From Pseudomonas alkylphenolica (GTDB lineage: Bacteria; Pseudomonadota; Gammaproteobacteria; Pseudomonadales; Pseudomonadaceae): a DNA stretch of 64,000 nt. The stretch lies in the NCBI RefSeq assembly GCF_016009175.1, contig NZ_JADUCM010000020.1, positions 32,833-96,832 on the forward strand. Reading direction: 5' to 3'. Under the pieces are notes generated by a model. It saw only the letters and a program-made list of their open reading frames with translations. It made no database searches and had not been told where the DNA came from. Of this stretch, positions 18,860 through 26,529 are shown in pieces. How positions within the stretch are numbered: the stretch's first letter is position 1; each line of letters opens with the position of its first letter. Both the position numbers and the translations under genes were made by a program.

Positions 18860-19276
18860 ATGGTTGCTCACCTGATTGAATTCGCAACAAATCACTATCT
18901 GCTGGTTGGTATCTTCGTCGTTCTGCTGGTGCTGCTGATCATCACCGAAGCGCGCAAAGGCGGACGTAGCCTGAGCACCGGTGAACTGACTGCACTGGTC
19001 AACAGTGAGAAAGGCCTGGTAATCGACATTCGTTCGGCCAAGGACTACGCGGCAGGTCATATCGTCGGCGCCCTGAACATTCCGCAGGACAAGTTCGCCG
19101 CGCGTATCGGCGAGCTGGAAAAACACAAGGCCGGCAAGACCCTGATCGTCGTTGACGCCATGGGCCAGCACGCCGGCACCACCACCCGCGAACTGCTCAA
19201 GGCCGGCTTCAACGCGGCCAAGCTGTCCGGTGGCGTGTCGAGCTGGAAAGCCGACAACCTGCCATTGGTGAAGTGA
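18860..19276 (+). CDS. Membrane-anchored rhodanese-like protein (YibN-like)
   Basis: 138-residue protein with one N-terminal membrane helix (residues ~10-30, LLVGIFVVLLVLLIITE) and a rhodanese domain (~45-138). The usual active-site Cys loop is replaced by VVDAMGQHAGT, so sulfurtransferase activity is doubtful. E. coli YibN has the same layout beside grxC and secB. The ATG at 18860 is preferred over 18797 because GGAAA precedes it and the product then starts MVAHLIEFATNHY. It is 1 base upstream of grxC and is the first gene of rhodanese-grxC-secB. Confidence 0.85.
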   Translation: MVAHLIEFATNHYLLVGIFVVLLVLLIITEARKGGRSLSTGELTALVNSEKGLVIDIRSAKDYAAGHIVGALNIPQDKFAARIGELEKHKAGKTLIVVDAMGQHAGTTTRELLKAGFNAAKLSGGVSSWKADNLPLVK

Positions 19277-19277
19277 T

Positions 19278-19532
19278 ATGAGCGACGTCATCGTCTACTC
19301 CAGCGACTACTGCCCTTACTGCTCGCGGGCCAAGCACCTGCTGCAAAGCAAAGGTGTGGCGTTCGAAGAGATCAAGGTCGATGGCAAGCCGCAGGTGCGC
19401 GCCGAAATGAGCCAGAAGGCCGGCCGTACTTCGGTGCCGCAGATCTGGATCGGTAACACCCACGTCGGCGGTTGCGACGACCTGTATGCCCTTGAGCGCG
19501 CCGGTAAACTCGACGGCCTGCTCAAGGCTTGA
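19278..19532 (+). CDS. grxC: Glutaredoxin 3 GrxC
   Basis: 84-residue cytosolic glutaredoxin that reduces disulfides with glutathione. The CPYC redox motif is at residues 12-15. The cis-proline motif TSVPQIWIG and the glutathione-contacting VGGCDDL follow. Translation probably couples to the rhodanese gene, as only one base separates them. Size and motifs are complete. Confidence 0.95.
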   Translation: MSDVIVYSSDYCPYCSRAKHLLQSKGVAFEEIKVDGKPQVRAEMSQKAGRTSVPQIWIGNTHVGGCDDLYALERAGKLDGLLKA

Positions 19533-19573
19533 ATCAGAACCCCTATTAAAGACCCTGGAAAGAAGGATCTGTC

Positions 19574-20062
19574 ATGACTGATCAACTGAACAACGGCGCA
19601 GCTGCAGAAGACGATGGCGCACCTCAGTTCTCGATGCAGCGCATCTATGTTCGCGACCTGTCGTTCGAAGCGCCGAAAAGCCCGGCGATCTTCCGTCAGC
19701 AGTGGGAGCCGAGCGTTGCCCTGGACCTGAACACCAAGCAAAAAGGCCTGGAAGGCGATTTCCACGAAGTCGTCCTGACCCTGTCGGTGACCGTGAAAAA
19801 CGGTGACGAGGTGGCGTTCATTGCTGAAGTCCAGCAGGCCGGTATCTTCCTGATCAAGAACCTGGATGCGGCATCGATGAGCCACACTCTGGGTGCGTTC
19901 TGCCCGAACATCCTGTTCCCGTACGCCCGTGAAGCGCTGGACAGCCTGGTGACCCGTGGTTCGTTCCCGGCACTGATGCTGTCGCCGGTCAACTTCGACG
20001 CCCTGTACGCGCAGGAAATGCAGCGCATGCAGGAAGCCGGCGAAGCGCCTTCGCTGCAGTAA
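19574..20062 (+). CDS. secB: Protein-export chaperone SecB
   Basis: 162-residue tetrameric chaperone that keeps preproteins unfolded and hands them to SecA. The central sequence YVRDLSFEAPKSPAIF and the C-terminal SPVNFDALYAQEMQRMQ are typical of SecB. An AGAAGGA site precedes the ATG. It is the last gene before a strong terminator and follows grxC by 41 bases, as in many proteobacteria. Confidence 0.97.
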   Translation: MTDQLNNGAAAEDDGAPQFSMQRIYVRDLSFEAPKSPAIFRQQWEPSVALDLNTKQKGLEGDFHEVVLTLSVTVKNGDEVAFIAEVQQAGIFLIKNLDAASMSHTLGAFCPNILFPYAREALDSLVTRGSFPALMLSPVNFDALYAQEMQRMQEAGEAPSLQ

Positions 20063-20078
20063 GTGTTGCGATGTGCCG

Positions 20079-20104
20079 AAAAAGCGCCCTGAGGGGCGCT
20101 TTTT
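20079..20104. terminator. Bidirectional terminator between secB and trmL
   Basis: Stem AAAAAGCGCCC / GGGCGCTTTTT with a TGAG loop. It serves the convergent secB (plus) and trmL (minus). Confidence 0.92.
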
Positions 20105-20111
20105 TCTTGGC

Positions 20112-20567
20112 TCAGGCAAAGCCCTGCTGGCGCCAGGCCTCGTAGACCGTCACCGCGACGGTATTGGACAGGTTCAGGCTGCGGCAGCCCTCGCGCATGG
20201 GCAGGCGCAGGCGCTGCTCGGCAGGCAGGCTGTCCAGTACCTCGGCGGGCAGCCCACGGCTTTCCGGGCCGAACAGGAAGGCGTCGCCGGGCTGGAAGGC
20301 GGTTTCGTGGTAGGGGTGCGAGGCCTTGGTGGTGAAGGCAAACAGGCGTGGCTGGCCGAGGCTCTCCAGGCAGCTGGCAAGGTCCGCGTGGCGCTTGAGG
20401 GTGGCATACTCATGGTAGTCGAGCCCGGCGCGGCGCAGGCGCTTGTCGTCCAGCTCGAAGCCGATGGGCTCGATCAGGTGCAAGGCACAGCCGCTGTTGG
20501 CGCAGAGCCTGATTATGTTGCCGGTATTCGGCGGAATCTCTGGTTGGAAGAGGATGACGTGAAACAT
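20112..20567 (-). CDS. trmL: tRNA (cytidine/uridine-2'-O-)-methyltransferase TrmL
   Basis: 151-residue SPOUT methyltransferase that modifies the wobble nucleotide 34 of certain leucine tRNAs using S-adenosylmethionine. SPOUT motifs are seen in PPNTGNIIRLC (residues ~11-21), FGPESRGLP (~95-103) and SLNLSNTVAVTVYE (~130-143). The ATG at 20567 gives the family N-terminus MFHVILFQPEIPP. An upstream start at 20669 would add 34 unrelated residues. The start codon overlaps that of the divergent gene at 20566. Confidence 0.95.
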   Translation of the reverse strand: MFHVILFQPEIPPNTGNIIRLCANSGCALHLIEPIGFELDDKRLRRAGLDYHEYATLKRHADLASCLESLGQPRLFAFTTKASHPYHETAFQPGDAFLFGPESRGLPAEVLDSLPAEQRLRLPMREGCRSLNLSNTVAVTVYEAWRQQGFA

Positions 20568-21003
20568 GCACGGCTCCGAATATAAAGATGGCGAGCATTC
20601 TACTCCTGAACCGGACCCGCGTTCGAAGCTATGGCCGCGTGTGCTGTTTTCTCTGGCCTTGTTCGGCATGTTGGTGGGTTTGATGATCGGTCGGTTGACT
20701 GCGCCCGAACCGCGCGTGCTGGAGCAGGTTCAGGTCGTGGAGGGCGGTCTGGACCTGTGGTTCAACGAAGCGCCCAACCTGCACGGGGAAACCGTCGAAG
20801 GGACGGTAGCGCTGCTGTTCGAGGCTGAAGGCAAGGCTGCACGCGGTCAGTTGCGTTTGCAGGGCAAACCGGTGAGCTGGCGGGTTCAGAAGAGCGATGG
20901 CGGGTTGTTGATCACCCTGGTGGCGGCCCGCCCCCTACACGGCGAGTGGGCCGGTGCAGAGGACGATGGGCGCTGGCGTGTGCAGGTGAGGCTGCACGAA
21001 TAA
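20566..21003 (+). CDS. Small membrane-anchored protein of unknown function
   Basis: 145 residues. A charged N-terminus (to ~24) precedes one membrane helix (~25-44, VLFSLALFGMLVGLMIGRLT) and a ~100-residue domain, probably periplasmic, without Cys or obvious catalytic motifs. I do not recognise a family. Its ATG shares two bases with the divergent trmL start; AGAGGA lies about 11 bases upstream, inside trmL. Codon use looks like that of its neighbours. Alternative internal starts would remove the helix, so the full frame is kept. Confidence 0.65.
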   Translation: MHGSEYKDGEHSTPEPDPRSKLWPRVLFSLALFGMLVGLMIGRLTAPEPRVLEQVQVVEGGLDLWFNEAPNLHGETVEGTVALLFEAEGKAARGQLRLQGKPVSWRVQKSDGGLLITLVAARPLHGEWAGAEDDGRWRVQVRLHE

Positions 21004-21229
21004 AAGAGGGGAATCCCCGGCCTGCCTGTACCAAGGCCCCCAAAACTGGAAGTACTGATACTAATGCAGGCTGTGTGCCAATTTTGTTGCAGCCCGTAAA
21101 ACAAAGGGTTTTGCTGTCTAGTACGGGGTTTTGGCGAGGGTTTGTGCCTTCAGACGGTGCGCAGAAGACTGGTCGGGTCCAGCATTGGGGCATAAACGCT
21201 GTACCTGTCCTGTCTCATCGATCCTCGCC

Positions 21230-21318
21230 GTAGGAGCCAGGCTTGCCGGCGAACCTGGCACTGCGGTGTACCAGGCACACCGCGTCATCGTTCTTCGCGG
21301 GCAAGCTACGCTCCTGCC
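21230..21318. repeat. Composite REP pair with central hairpin (copy 2)
   Basis: Arms CAGGCTTGCCGGCGAA and TTCTTCGCGGGCAAGC flank a central palindrome GCGGTGTaccaggcACACCGC. The rest of the 325-base gap 21004-21328 holds no gene that I can support. Confidence 0.7.
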
Positions 21319-21328
21319 GGGGCACGGC

Positions 21329-22765
21329 TCAGGCTTCGTCGTCGCCTTCTTCATCGGCGCCATCGACCTTCATGCCCAGTTCCTTGATCTTGCGGGTCAG
21401 GGTATTGCGTCCCCAACCCAGCAACACTGCAGCATCGCGGCGGCGGCCGGCGGTGTGCTTGAGGGCTGTTTCGATCATGATGCGCTCGAAGCTCGGCACG
21501 GCACTGTCGAGCAGGCTCGACTGGCCGCGGGCCAGTGCCTGGTCGGCCCATTGGCGCAGCGCCTGTTCCCAGTTGGTCACCGGTGCGGCGTCCTGGGGCA
21601 GGTTGAGCAGTTCGGGCGGCAGGTCACCGACATGCACTTCACGACCCGAAGCCATCACGGTGATCCAGCGGCAGGTGTTTTCCAGCTGGCGGACGTTGCC
21701 GGGCCACGGCAGATTGCGCATGTACTCTTCTGTCTCGGCCTTGAGCAGCTTGGGCTCTACGGCGAGCTCCTGGGCGGCGCGACCAAGGAAGTGGCGGGCC
21801 AGGGTCGGTATGTCTTCGCGACGGTCGGCCAGGCGCGGGATGTGGATGCGGATCACGTTCAGGCGATGGAACAGGTCCTCGCGGAACTTGCCGGCCTGCA
21901 CCAGGGTTTCCAGGTTCTGGTGAGTGGCGGCGATGATGCGTACGTCGACCTTGACCGGCACATGCCCGCCCACCCGGTAGAATTCGCCATCGGCCAGCAC
22001 GCGCAGCAGACGGGTCTGGGTGTCGGCCGGCATGTCGCCGATTTCATCGAGAAACAGCGTACCGCCATCGGCTTGTTCGAAACGCCCGCGCCGCAGGTTG
22101 GCAGCACCGGTGAACGCGCCTTTTTCGTGACCGAACAGCTCGGACTCCATCAGGTCCTTGGGGATCGCTGCCATGTTCAGCGCAATGAATGGCGAGGCGG
22201 CGCGCGGGCTGTGGCGGTGCAGGGCGTGAGCGACCAGTTCTTTACCGGTACCCGACTCGCCGTTGATCAGCACGGTGATGTTGGAGTGGCTCAAGCGGCC
22301 GATGGCGCGGAACACCTCCTGCATCGCCGGGGCTTCGCCAATGATTTCCGGGGTGCGGGTCAGCGTCGGCGCGACGTCCAGGCCTTGCTGTTCCTGCGCA
22401 TGTTGATTGGCGCGCTTGACCAGCGATACCGCCTCATCGACATCGAACGGCTTGGGCAGGTACTCGAATGCGCCGCCCTGATAGGACGCCACCGCACTGT
22501 CGAGGTCGGAGTGCGCGGTCATGATGATCACCGGCAGGCGCGGATGCTGATCGCGGATTTGCGCGAGCAGATCCAGGCCACTGGCCCCGGGCATGCGGAT
22601 GTCGGAAATGATCACGTCGGGTTGCTGGCGGGCCAGGCGGCTCATGACGCCGTCGGCGCTGTCGAAGCTTTGCGTGGTCATGCCTTCTTGTTGCAGGGCT
22701 TTTTCCAGTACCCAGCGGATGGAGCGATCATCATCGACGATCCAGACGGTTTCACTACGGCTCAT
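21329..22765 (-). CDS. ntrC: Nitrogen regulator NtrC (sigma-54 activator)
   Basis: 478-residue response regulator of nitrogen limitation. The receiver domain (~1-120) has the phospho-acceptor Asp55 in IISDIRMPG. The AAA+ domain (~140-370) has the Walker A GESGTGKE and the GAFTGA loop that contacts sigma-54. A Fis-type helix-turn-helix closes the protein (ETALKHTAGRRRDAAVLLGW). It activates glnA and other nitrogen genes when phosphorylated by NtrB. Its ATG overlaps the ntrB stop by four bases (ATGA). Confidence 0.97.
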   Translation of the reverse strand: MSRSETVWIVDDDRSIRWVLEKALQQEGMTTQSFDSADGVMSRLARQQPDVIISDIRMPGASGLDLLAQIRDQHPRLPVIIMTAHSDLDSAVASYQGGAFEYLPKPFDVDEAVSLVKRANQHAQEQQGLDVAPTLTRTPEIIGEAPAMQEVFRAIGRLSHSNITVLINGESGTGKELVAHALHRHSPRAASPFIALNMAAIPKDLMESELFGHEKGAFTGAANLRRGRFEQADGGTLFLDEIGDMPADTQTRLLRVLADGEFYRVGGHVPVKVDVRIIAATHQNLETLVQAGKFREDLFHRLNVIRIHIPRLADRREDIPTLARHFLGRAAQELAVEPKLLKAETEEYMRNLPWPGNVRQLENTCRWITVMASGREVHVGDLPPELLNLPQDAAPVTNWEQALRQWADQALARGQSSLLDSAVPSFERIMIETALKHTAGRRRDAAVLLGWGRNTLTRKIKELGMKVDGADEEGDDEA

Positions 22766-23847
22766 GAGGCGGAGGCTCCTTGTTCCAGCGGCAGAAAGAT
22801 CGAGAACGTGGTGTGGCCAGGATGGCTGTCACACTCGATCAGGCCCTGGTGCTGGCTGATGATGTTCTGGGTAATGGCCAGGCCCAGCCCGGTGCCATCC
22901 GGGCGGCCGCTGACCATGGGGTAGAAGATGGTTTCCTGCAGCTCGGCAGGGATGCCCGGGCCGTTGTCGATGATTTCGACCTTGGCCACCAGGCGATGGC
23001 GGGTGTGGCCGATGGTGAACTGGCGCATGGCCCGGGTGCGCAGGCTGATGCGGCCCAGGCGCAATTCGTTCTGGCCGCTGATGGCCTGCATGGCATTGCG
23101 TACGATGTTGAGCACCGCCTGGATCATCTGCTCGCGGTCGATCAGCACGTCCGGCAGGCTGGGGTCGTAATCGCGCACCAGGGTAATGCCGCCCTGGCTT
23201 TCGGCCTCGACCAGGCTGCAGACCCGCTCCAGCACTTCGTGGATATTGGTCATGGCCAGCGATGGCAGCTTGTTCGAGCCGAGCATGCGATCGACAAGGT
23301 TGCGCAGGCGGTCGGCCTCTTCAATGATCACATTGGTGTAATCCTTGAGGCTTTCTTCGGGCAACTCCCGGGACAGCAATTGCGCGGCGCCGCGGATGCC
23401 GCCCAGGGGATTCTTGATCTCGTGGGCCAGGCCGCGCACCAGCAGCTTGGTGGTTTCCTGCTTAGACAGCTGGGCCTCTTCCTTGGTGATGCGTAGCAGC
23501 CGGTCGCGCGGGTGCACTTCCAGCAGCAGCAACGTGCGCCCGCTACTGAGGATCGGTGTCACGGCATAGTCGACGGTCTGGGTTTGCCCGGTCAGCGAGG
23601 TCAGCTGCGCTTCACGCTTGGTAAAAGGGTGAGCGTGCTCCACGGCCTGGCGCAAGGAGTTGAGCGCTTCGGGGGACTCCGTAAACAGCTCGCTGATGAA
23701 TTGCCCATGGCTGCGCTGGCCGCTGATGGCCAGGAGCATTTCCGCGGCCGGGTTCATGTACTCAAGGCGCAGTTCGGCATTGAGCAGGATGGTGGCCGTG
23801 GTCAGGTTGTCCAGTAGCAGTCGGTGCAGGGCATCGCTGATGGTCAT
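22762..23847 (-). CDS. ntrB: Nitrogen sensor kinase NtrB
   Basis: 361-residue cytosolic histidine kinase that phosphorylates or dephosphorylates NtrC according to PII state. A PAS domain (~8-110) is followed by the H-box with His142 in GLAHEIKNPLGGIRG, and an HATPase region with N (NIVRNAMQAI), G1 (IIDNGPGIP) and G2 (GLGLAIT) boxes. It lacks membrane segments, as expected. It is coupled to ntrC. An NtrC-like site lies ~190 bases upstream. Confidence 0.96.
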   Translation of the reverse strand: MTISDALHRLLLDNLTTATILLNAELRLEYMNPAAEMLLAISGQRSHGQFISELFTESPEALNSLRQAVEHAHPFTKREAQLTSLTGQTQTVDYAVTPILSSGRTLLLLEVHPRDRLLRITKEEAQLSKQETTKLLVRGLAHEIKNPLGGIRGAAQLLSRELPEESLKDYTNVIIEEADRLRNLVDRMLGSNKLPSLAMTNIHEVLERVCSLVEAESQGGITLVRDYDPSLPDVLIDREQMIQAVLNIVRNAMQAISGQNELRLGRISLRTRAMRQFTIGHTRHRLVAKVEIIDNGPGIPAELQETIFYPMVSGRPDGTGLGLAITQNIISQHQGLIECDSHPGHTTFSIFLPLEQGASAS

Positions 23848-24034
23848 GGGGCGTCGGTGACCTCTTTTGGCTCATGACGACCCCGGTGGTGCCAGGGTCG
23901 CGGGCGCTGGTTGTCTGCTGGTAACAAGAAAATGCAAAAAACAAACCAAGGCTCCGAAAAGAAGCGGATTTGCCGGATAAAGACCTGTAATTGCGCTAAA
24001 TATGGCTGTAAAGCCCTGATGTTGCCGTGAGATT

Positions 24035-24049
24035 GAACCAAAATGGGCT
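24035..24049. promoter_or_regulatory. Possible NtrC-binding site upstream of ntrB
   Basis: GAACCAAAATGGGCT matches the NtrC consensus GCACCAAAATGGTGC at 11 of 15 positions by eye. It would fit autoregulation of ntrBC. Only the left half is strong. Confidence 0.4.
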
Positions 24050-24060
24050 GCTTTGCTCAC

Positions 24061-24080
24061 GTGCACGCTGTTGCGTGCAC
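24061..24080. repeat. Perfect inverted repeat upstream of ntrB
   Basis: GTGCACGC / GCGTGCAC with a TGTT loop. There is no T run, so a terminator is unlikely. It could be an operator: the half-site TGCAC/GTGCA resembles NtrC sites, but the spacing is one base too long. Confidence 0.6.
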
Positions 24081-24103
24081 CAATATAGAGCATAGAGGAT
24101 TGA

Positions 24104-24649
24104 TCAGCGGCTGGCGCACAAATGGACGGTGGCGCGTACCAGGGCCAGATTGCGTTGTGGGGCGGTTGCGCGCTGGGCGATGGCGTGCGCCAGCGCAGAA
24201 TCGCAGCGTGCAGGCGGGTTGCGGTCGAATTCGGCCAGCTCGCTGAGCAGGCTGCGCTGCAGACGGTCCAGTTGTGGACGCAATTGTGTGGCAAGGTCGA
24301 TACGCGTTGTCGTTGGGGCGCTGCCGGCTGCGTGCCAGCGCGACAGGGCGCTGTACTGCAGCAGTTTATTGGCCTCGATCTGATCGCTGAAGAACAGGCC
24401 GGCCCGTTGGCTGTCGACGCCAAAGCGCGGGGCCTGGGTCTGGGCATTGGCGATGACCTGTTGTTCACGCTCGGTGGCCTGCACCGGCTGGCCTGAATCC
24501 CATTTGTTCAGGGCAACCGCTTCGGCGATGTCCAGGCGTTGTTCAATGCTAGTGAGCAAGCGCTGCAAGGCAGTGTCGGGTGGAGGTGTGGATGTGCAGC
24601 CCTGGATCAGCAAGAGCGGGGCGAGCAGCAGGGTAAGCGGTGAGCGCAT
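24104..24649 (-). CDS. Secreted-type chorismate mutase (AroQ gamma), probable lipoprotein
   Basis: 181-residue protein resembling the periplasmic AroQ-gamma chorismate mutases, which turn chorismate into prephenate outside the cytoplasm. Family features are SIEQRLDIAEAVALNKWDSG (residues ~33-52, with the active-site Arg and Lys), REQQVI and FFSDQIEANKLLQYSAL (~86-102). The N-terminus has a lipobox, LLLIQGC (Cys18), followed by Ser/Thr/Pro, so membrane anchoring is likely. The ~80-residue C-terminal helical part is also family-like. It is a single gene between ntrB and glnA. Its role is unclear, as chorismate is cytoplasmic. Confidence 0.75.
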   Translation of the reverse strand: MRSPLTLLLAPLLLIQGCTSTPPPDTALQRLLTSIEQRLDIAEAVALNKWDSGQPVQATEREQQVIANAQTQAPRFGVDSQRAGLFFSDQIEANKLLQYSALSRWHAAGSAPTTTRIDLATQLRPQLDRLQRSLLSELAEFDRNPPARCDSALAHAIAQRATAPQRNLALVRATVHLCASR

Positions 24650-24729
24650 GGCAGGTGTCCTGACGGGAAAACCTCAGTGTGCGTCCTTCTGGCTGTCTGA
24701 CCTGTCAGCTGAGTCCTATAAAATTGTCA

Positions 24730-24758
24730 GAAAAAGAAAAGGCCTCCTGAAGGAGGCC
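24730..24758 (-). terminator. Terminator after glnA
   Basis: Stem GGCCTCC / GGAGGCC with a 4-base loop. On the minus strand it is followed by a T-rich run. It lies 34 bases after the glnA stop. Confidence 0.85.
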
Positions 24759-24791
24759 TCTCGTTACGCTGCTTGCGCAGGCGTCACTGGA

Positions 24792-26198
24792 TTAGCAGCT
24801 GTAGTACAGCTCGTATTCCAGTGGGTGTACGAAGGTACGGACCTTGATTTCTTCTTCGCTCTTCAGCTCGATGAAGGCATCAATGAAGTCGTCAGAGAAC
24901 ACGCCGCCCTTGGTCAGGAATGCACGGCCTTTGTCCAGTTCTTCCAGCGCTTCTTTCAGGCTGCCGCAAACTTGTGGGATGTCTTTCGCCTCTTCAGGCG
25001 GCAGGTCGTACAGGTTTTTGTCAGCGGCATCGCCAGGGTGGATCTTGTTCTGGATACCGTCCAGGCCGGCCATCAGCAGTGCTGCGAAGGCCAGGTACGG
25101 GTTGGCAGCCGGATCCGGGAAGCGTGCTTCGATACGGCGGGCTTTCGGGCTCGACACGTAAGGAATACGGATCGAAGCGGAACGGTTACGGGCCGAGTAA
25201 GCCAGCATGACCGGCGCTTCGAAGCCTGGTACCAGACGCTTGTAGGAGTTGGTCGAAGGGTTGGTGAAACCGTTCAGGGCCTTACCGTGTTTGATGATAC
25301 CGCCGATGAAGTACAGGGCAGTATCGGACAGGCCGGCATAGCCTTCGCCTGCGAAGGTGTTCTTGCCTTCTTTCCAGATGGACATGTGAACGTGCATGCC
25401 CGAACCGTTGTCGCCGTACAGCGGCTTCGGCATGAAGGTGGCAGTGCGGCCGTAGGCATCGGCAACGTTGTGCACGACGTACTTCAGAGCCATGACTTCG
25501 TCAGCTTTCTTCACCAGGGTGTTGAACTTGACGCCGATTTCGTTCTGGCCGGCAGTCGCCACTTCGTGGTGGTGGACTTCGACGGTCTGACCCATTTCTT
25601 CCAGTGCGTTGCACATGGCAGTACGGATTTCGTGGTCGTGGTCGAACGGCGGAACCGGGAAGTAGCCGCCTTTGACGCCTGGACGGTGGCCTTTGTTGCC
25701 GCCTTCGACGTCCTGGTCGGACATCCACGAGCCTTGCTCGGAGTAGATCTTGAACATCGAACCGGAGATGTCCGACTTGAACTTCACTTCGTCGAAGATG
25801 AAGAACTCAGGCTCTGGACCGGCGAATACGGTGTCACCGATGCCGGTGCTCTTGAGGTACTCCTCGGCACGCTTGGCGATCGCGCGCGGGTCACGGTCGT
25901 AGCCCTGCATGCTCGAAGGGTCGACGATGTCGCAGGTCAGGATCAGGGTCGGCTCTTCGGTGAACGGATCGAGAACGGCGGTATCGTCAACCGGCATCAG
26001 GATCATGTCGGAGGCTTCGATGCCTTTCCAGCCAGCGATGGAGGAACCGTCGAACATTTTGCCGACTTCGAAGAAGTCGTCTTCCAGCGCATCGCGGGCC
26101 GGCATGGTCACGTGGTGCTGGGTGCCTTTGGTGTCCGTGAAGCGCAGATCAATCCATTTAACGTCATGATCTTTGATGAGTTGAACCGACTTCGACAT
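24792..26198 (-). CDS. glnA: Glutamine synthetase type I GlnA
   Basis: Dodecameric ATP-dependent enzyme that joins ammonia to glutamate, the main ammonium assimilation step under nitrogen limitation. The 468-residue product starts MSKSVQLIKDHDVKWIDLRF. It has the ligand region GPEPEFFIF, the latch NGSGMHVHMSIWK and the adenylylation Tyr in KNLYDLPPEE (~residue 397). The ATG at 26198 with GGAGGACA upstream is preferred over an upstream in-frame ATG at 26300, which overlaps the sigma-54 promoter. Expression is expected from that promoter, activated by NtrC. Confidence 0.97.
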   Translation of the reverse strand: MSKSVQLIKDHDVKWIDLRFTDTKGTQHHVTMPARDALEDDFFEVGKMFDGSSIAGWKGIEASDMILMPVDDTAVLDPFTEEPTLILTCDIVDPSSMQGYDRDPRAIAKRAEEYLKSTGIGDTVFAGPEPEFFIFDEVKFKSDISGSMFKIYSEQGSWMSDQDVEGGNKGHRPGVKGGYFPVPPFDHDHEIRTAMCNALEEMGQTVEVHHHEVATAGQNEIGVKFNTLVKKADEVMALKYVVHNVADAYGRTATFMPKPLYGDNGSGMHVHMSIWKEGKNTFAGEGYAGLSDTALYFIGGIIKHGKALNGFTNPSTNSYKRLVPGFEAPVMLAYSARNRSASIRIPYVSSPKARRIEARFPDPAANPYLAFAALLMAGLDGIQNKIHPGDAADKNLYDLPPEEAKDIPQVCGSLKEALEELDKGRAFLTKGGVFSDDFIDAFIELKSEEEIKVRTFVHPLEYELYYSC

Positions 26199-26295
26199 AG
26201 TGTCCTCCGGGTGGGGTAGAGCTTGCCTGTGCAGCCCTTTAATTTGGGTGATGCCGGGCGCGAATAGTCGGCCAAGGCAACCTGCCTCACAAGGG

Positions 26296-26311
26296 AGCAA
26301 ATTGCATGCCA
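26296..26311 (-). promoter_or_regulatory. Sigma-54 promoter of glnA
   Basis: Minus strand TGGCATGCAATTTGCT matches the -24/-12 consensus TGGCACG-N4-TTGCW, with only C to T at position 6. It is ~100 bases upstream of the glnA start. Confidence 0.88.
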
Positions 26312-26361
26312 GTGCCCCGGTTTGGAGTTTTTGCCCGATTCCTGAGCGTTGCGAGGGTGTT

Positions 26362-26390
26362 TAACCAAAATGAAGGTGGTTTTGTGCACC
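26362..26390. promoter_or_regulatory. Second NtrC-like site region of glnA
   Basis: TAACCAAAATGAAGGTGG and GGTGGTTTTGTGCACC overlap here. Each carries an imperfect GCACCA/TGGTGC half-site. The site would pair with 26417-26431. Confidence 0.45.
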
Positions 26391-26416
26391 CTTAAGTGGC
26401 GCATTTGTGGTGAGGC

Positions 26417-26431
26417 GCCTCATTTTGGTGC
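26417..26431 (-). promoter_or_regulatory. NtrC-binding site (enhancer) of glnA
   Basis: Minus strand GCACCAAAATGAGGC matches the NtrC consensus GCACCAAAATGGTGC at 12 of 15 positions by eye. It is ~110 bases upstream of the sigma-54 promoter, a normal enhancer distance. Confidence 0.7.
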
Positions 26432-26480
26432 GTCGAAAACCTTCTGTAGATTAATTGGTTAAACCTTGAGCAATTTCCGC

Positions 26481-26486
26481 TATAAT
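26481..26486 (+). promoter_or_regulatory. Probable -10 box (TATAAT) for thiI
   Basis: A perfect TATAAT lies 44 bases upstream of the thiI ATG. No clear -35 is seen at 16-18 bases. Confidence 0.4.
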
Positions 26487-26529
26487 CCGCGCCCCACTTT
26501 TTTAGTCGGCATCGCGCGCGCTGTATTCA

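Noticed and set aside
20112..20669. Longer trmL start at 20669
   Set aside because: The extra 34 residues are unrelated to SPOUT proteins and lie within the divergent gene.
23872..24468. 199-codon frame overlapping the chorismate mutase gene
   Set aside because: Out of frame with the supported protein and Pro/Arg/Ser-rich, as shadow frames are.
24447..26219. 590-codon open frame opposite glnA
   Set aside because: Mirror of highly biased glnA codons, with no start context or domain.
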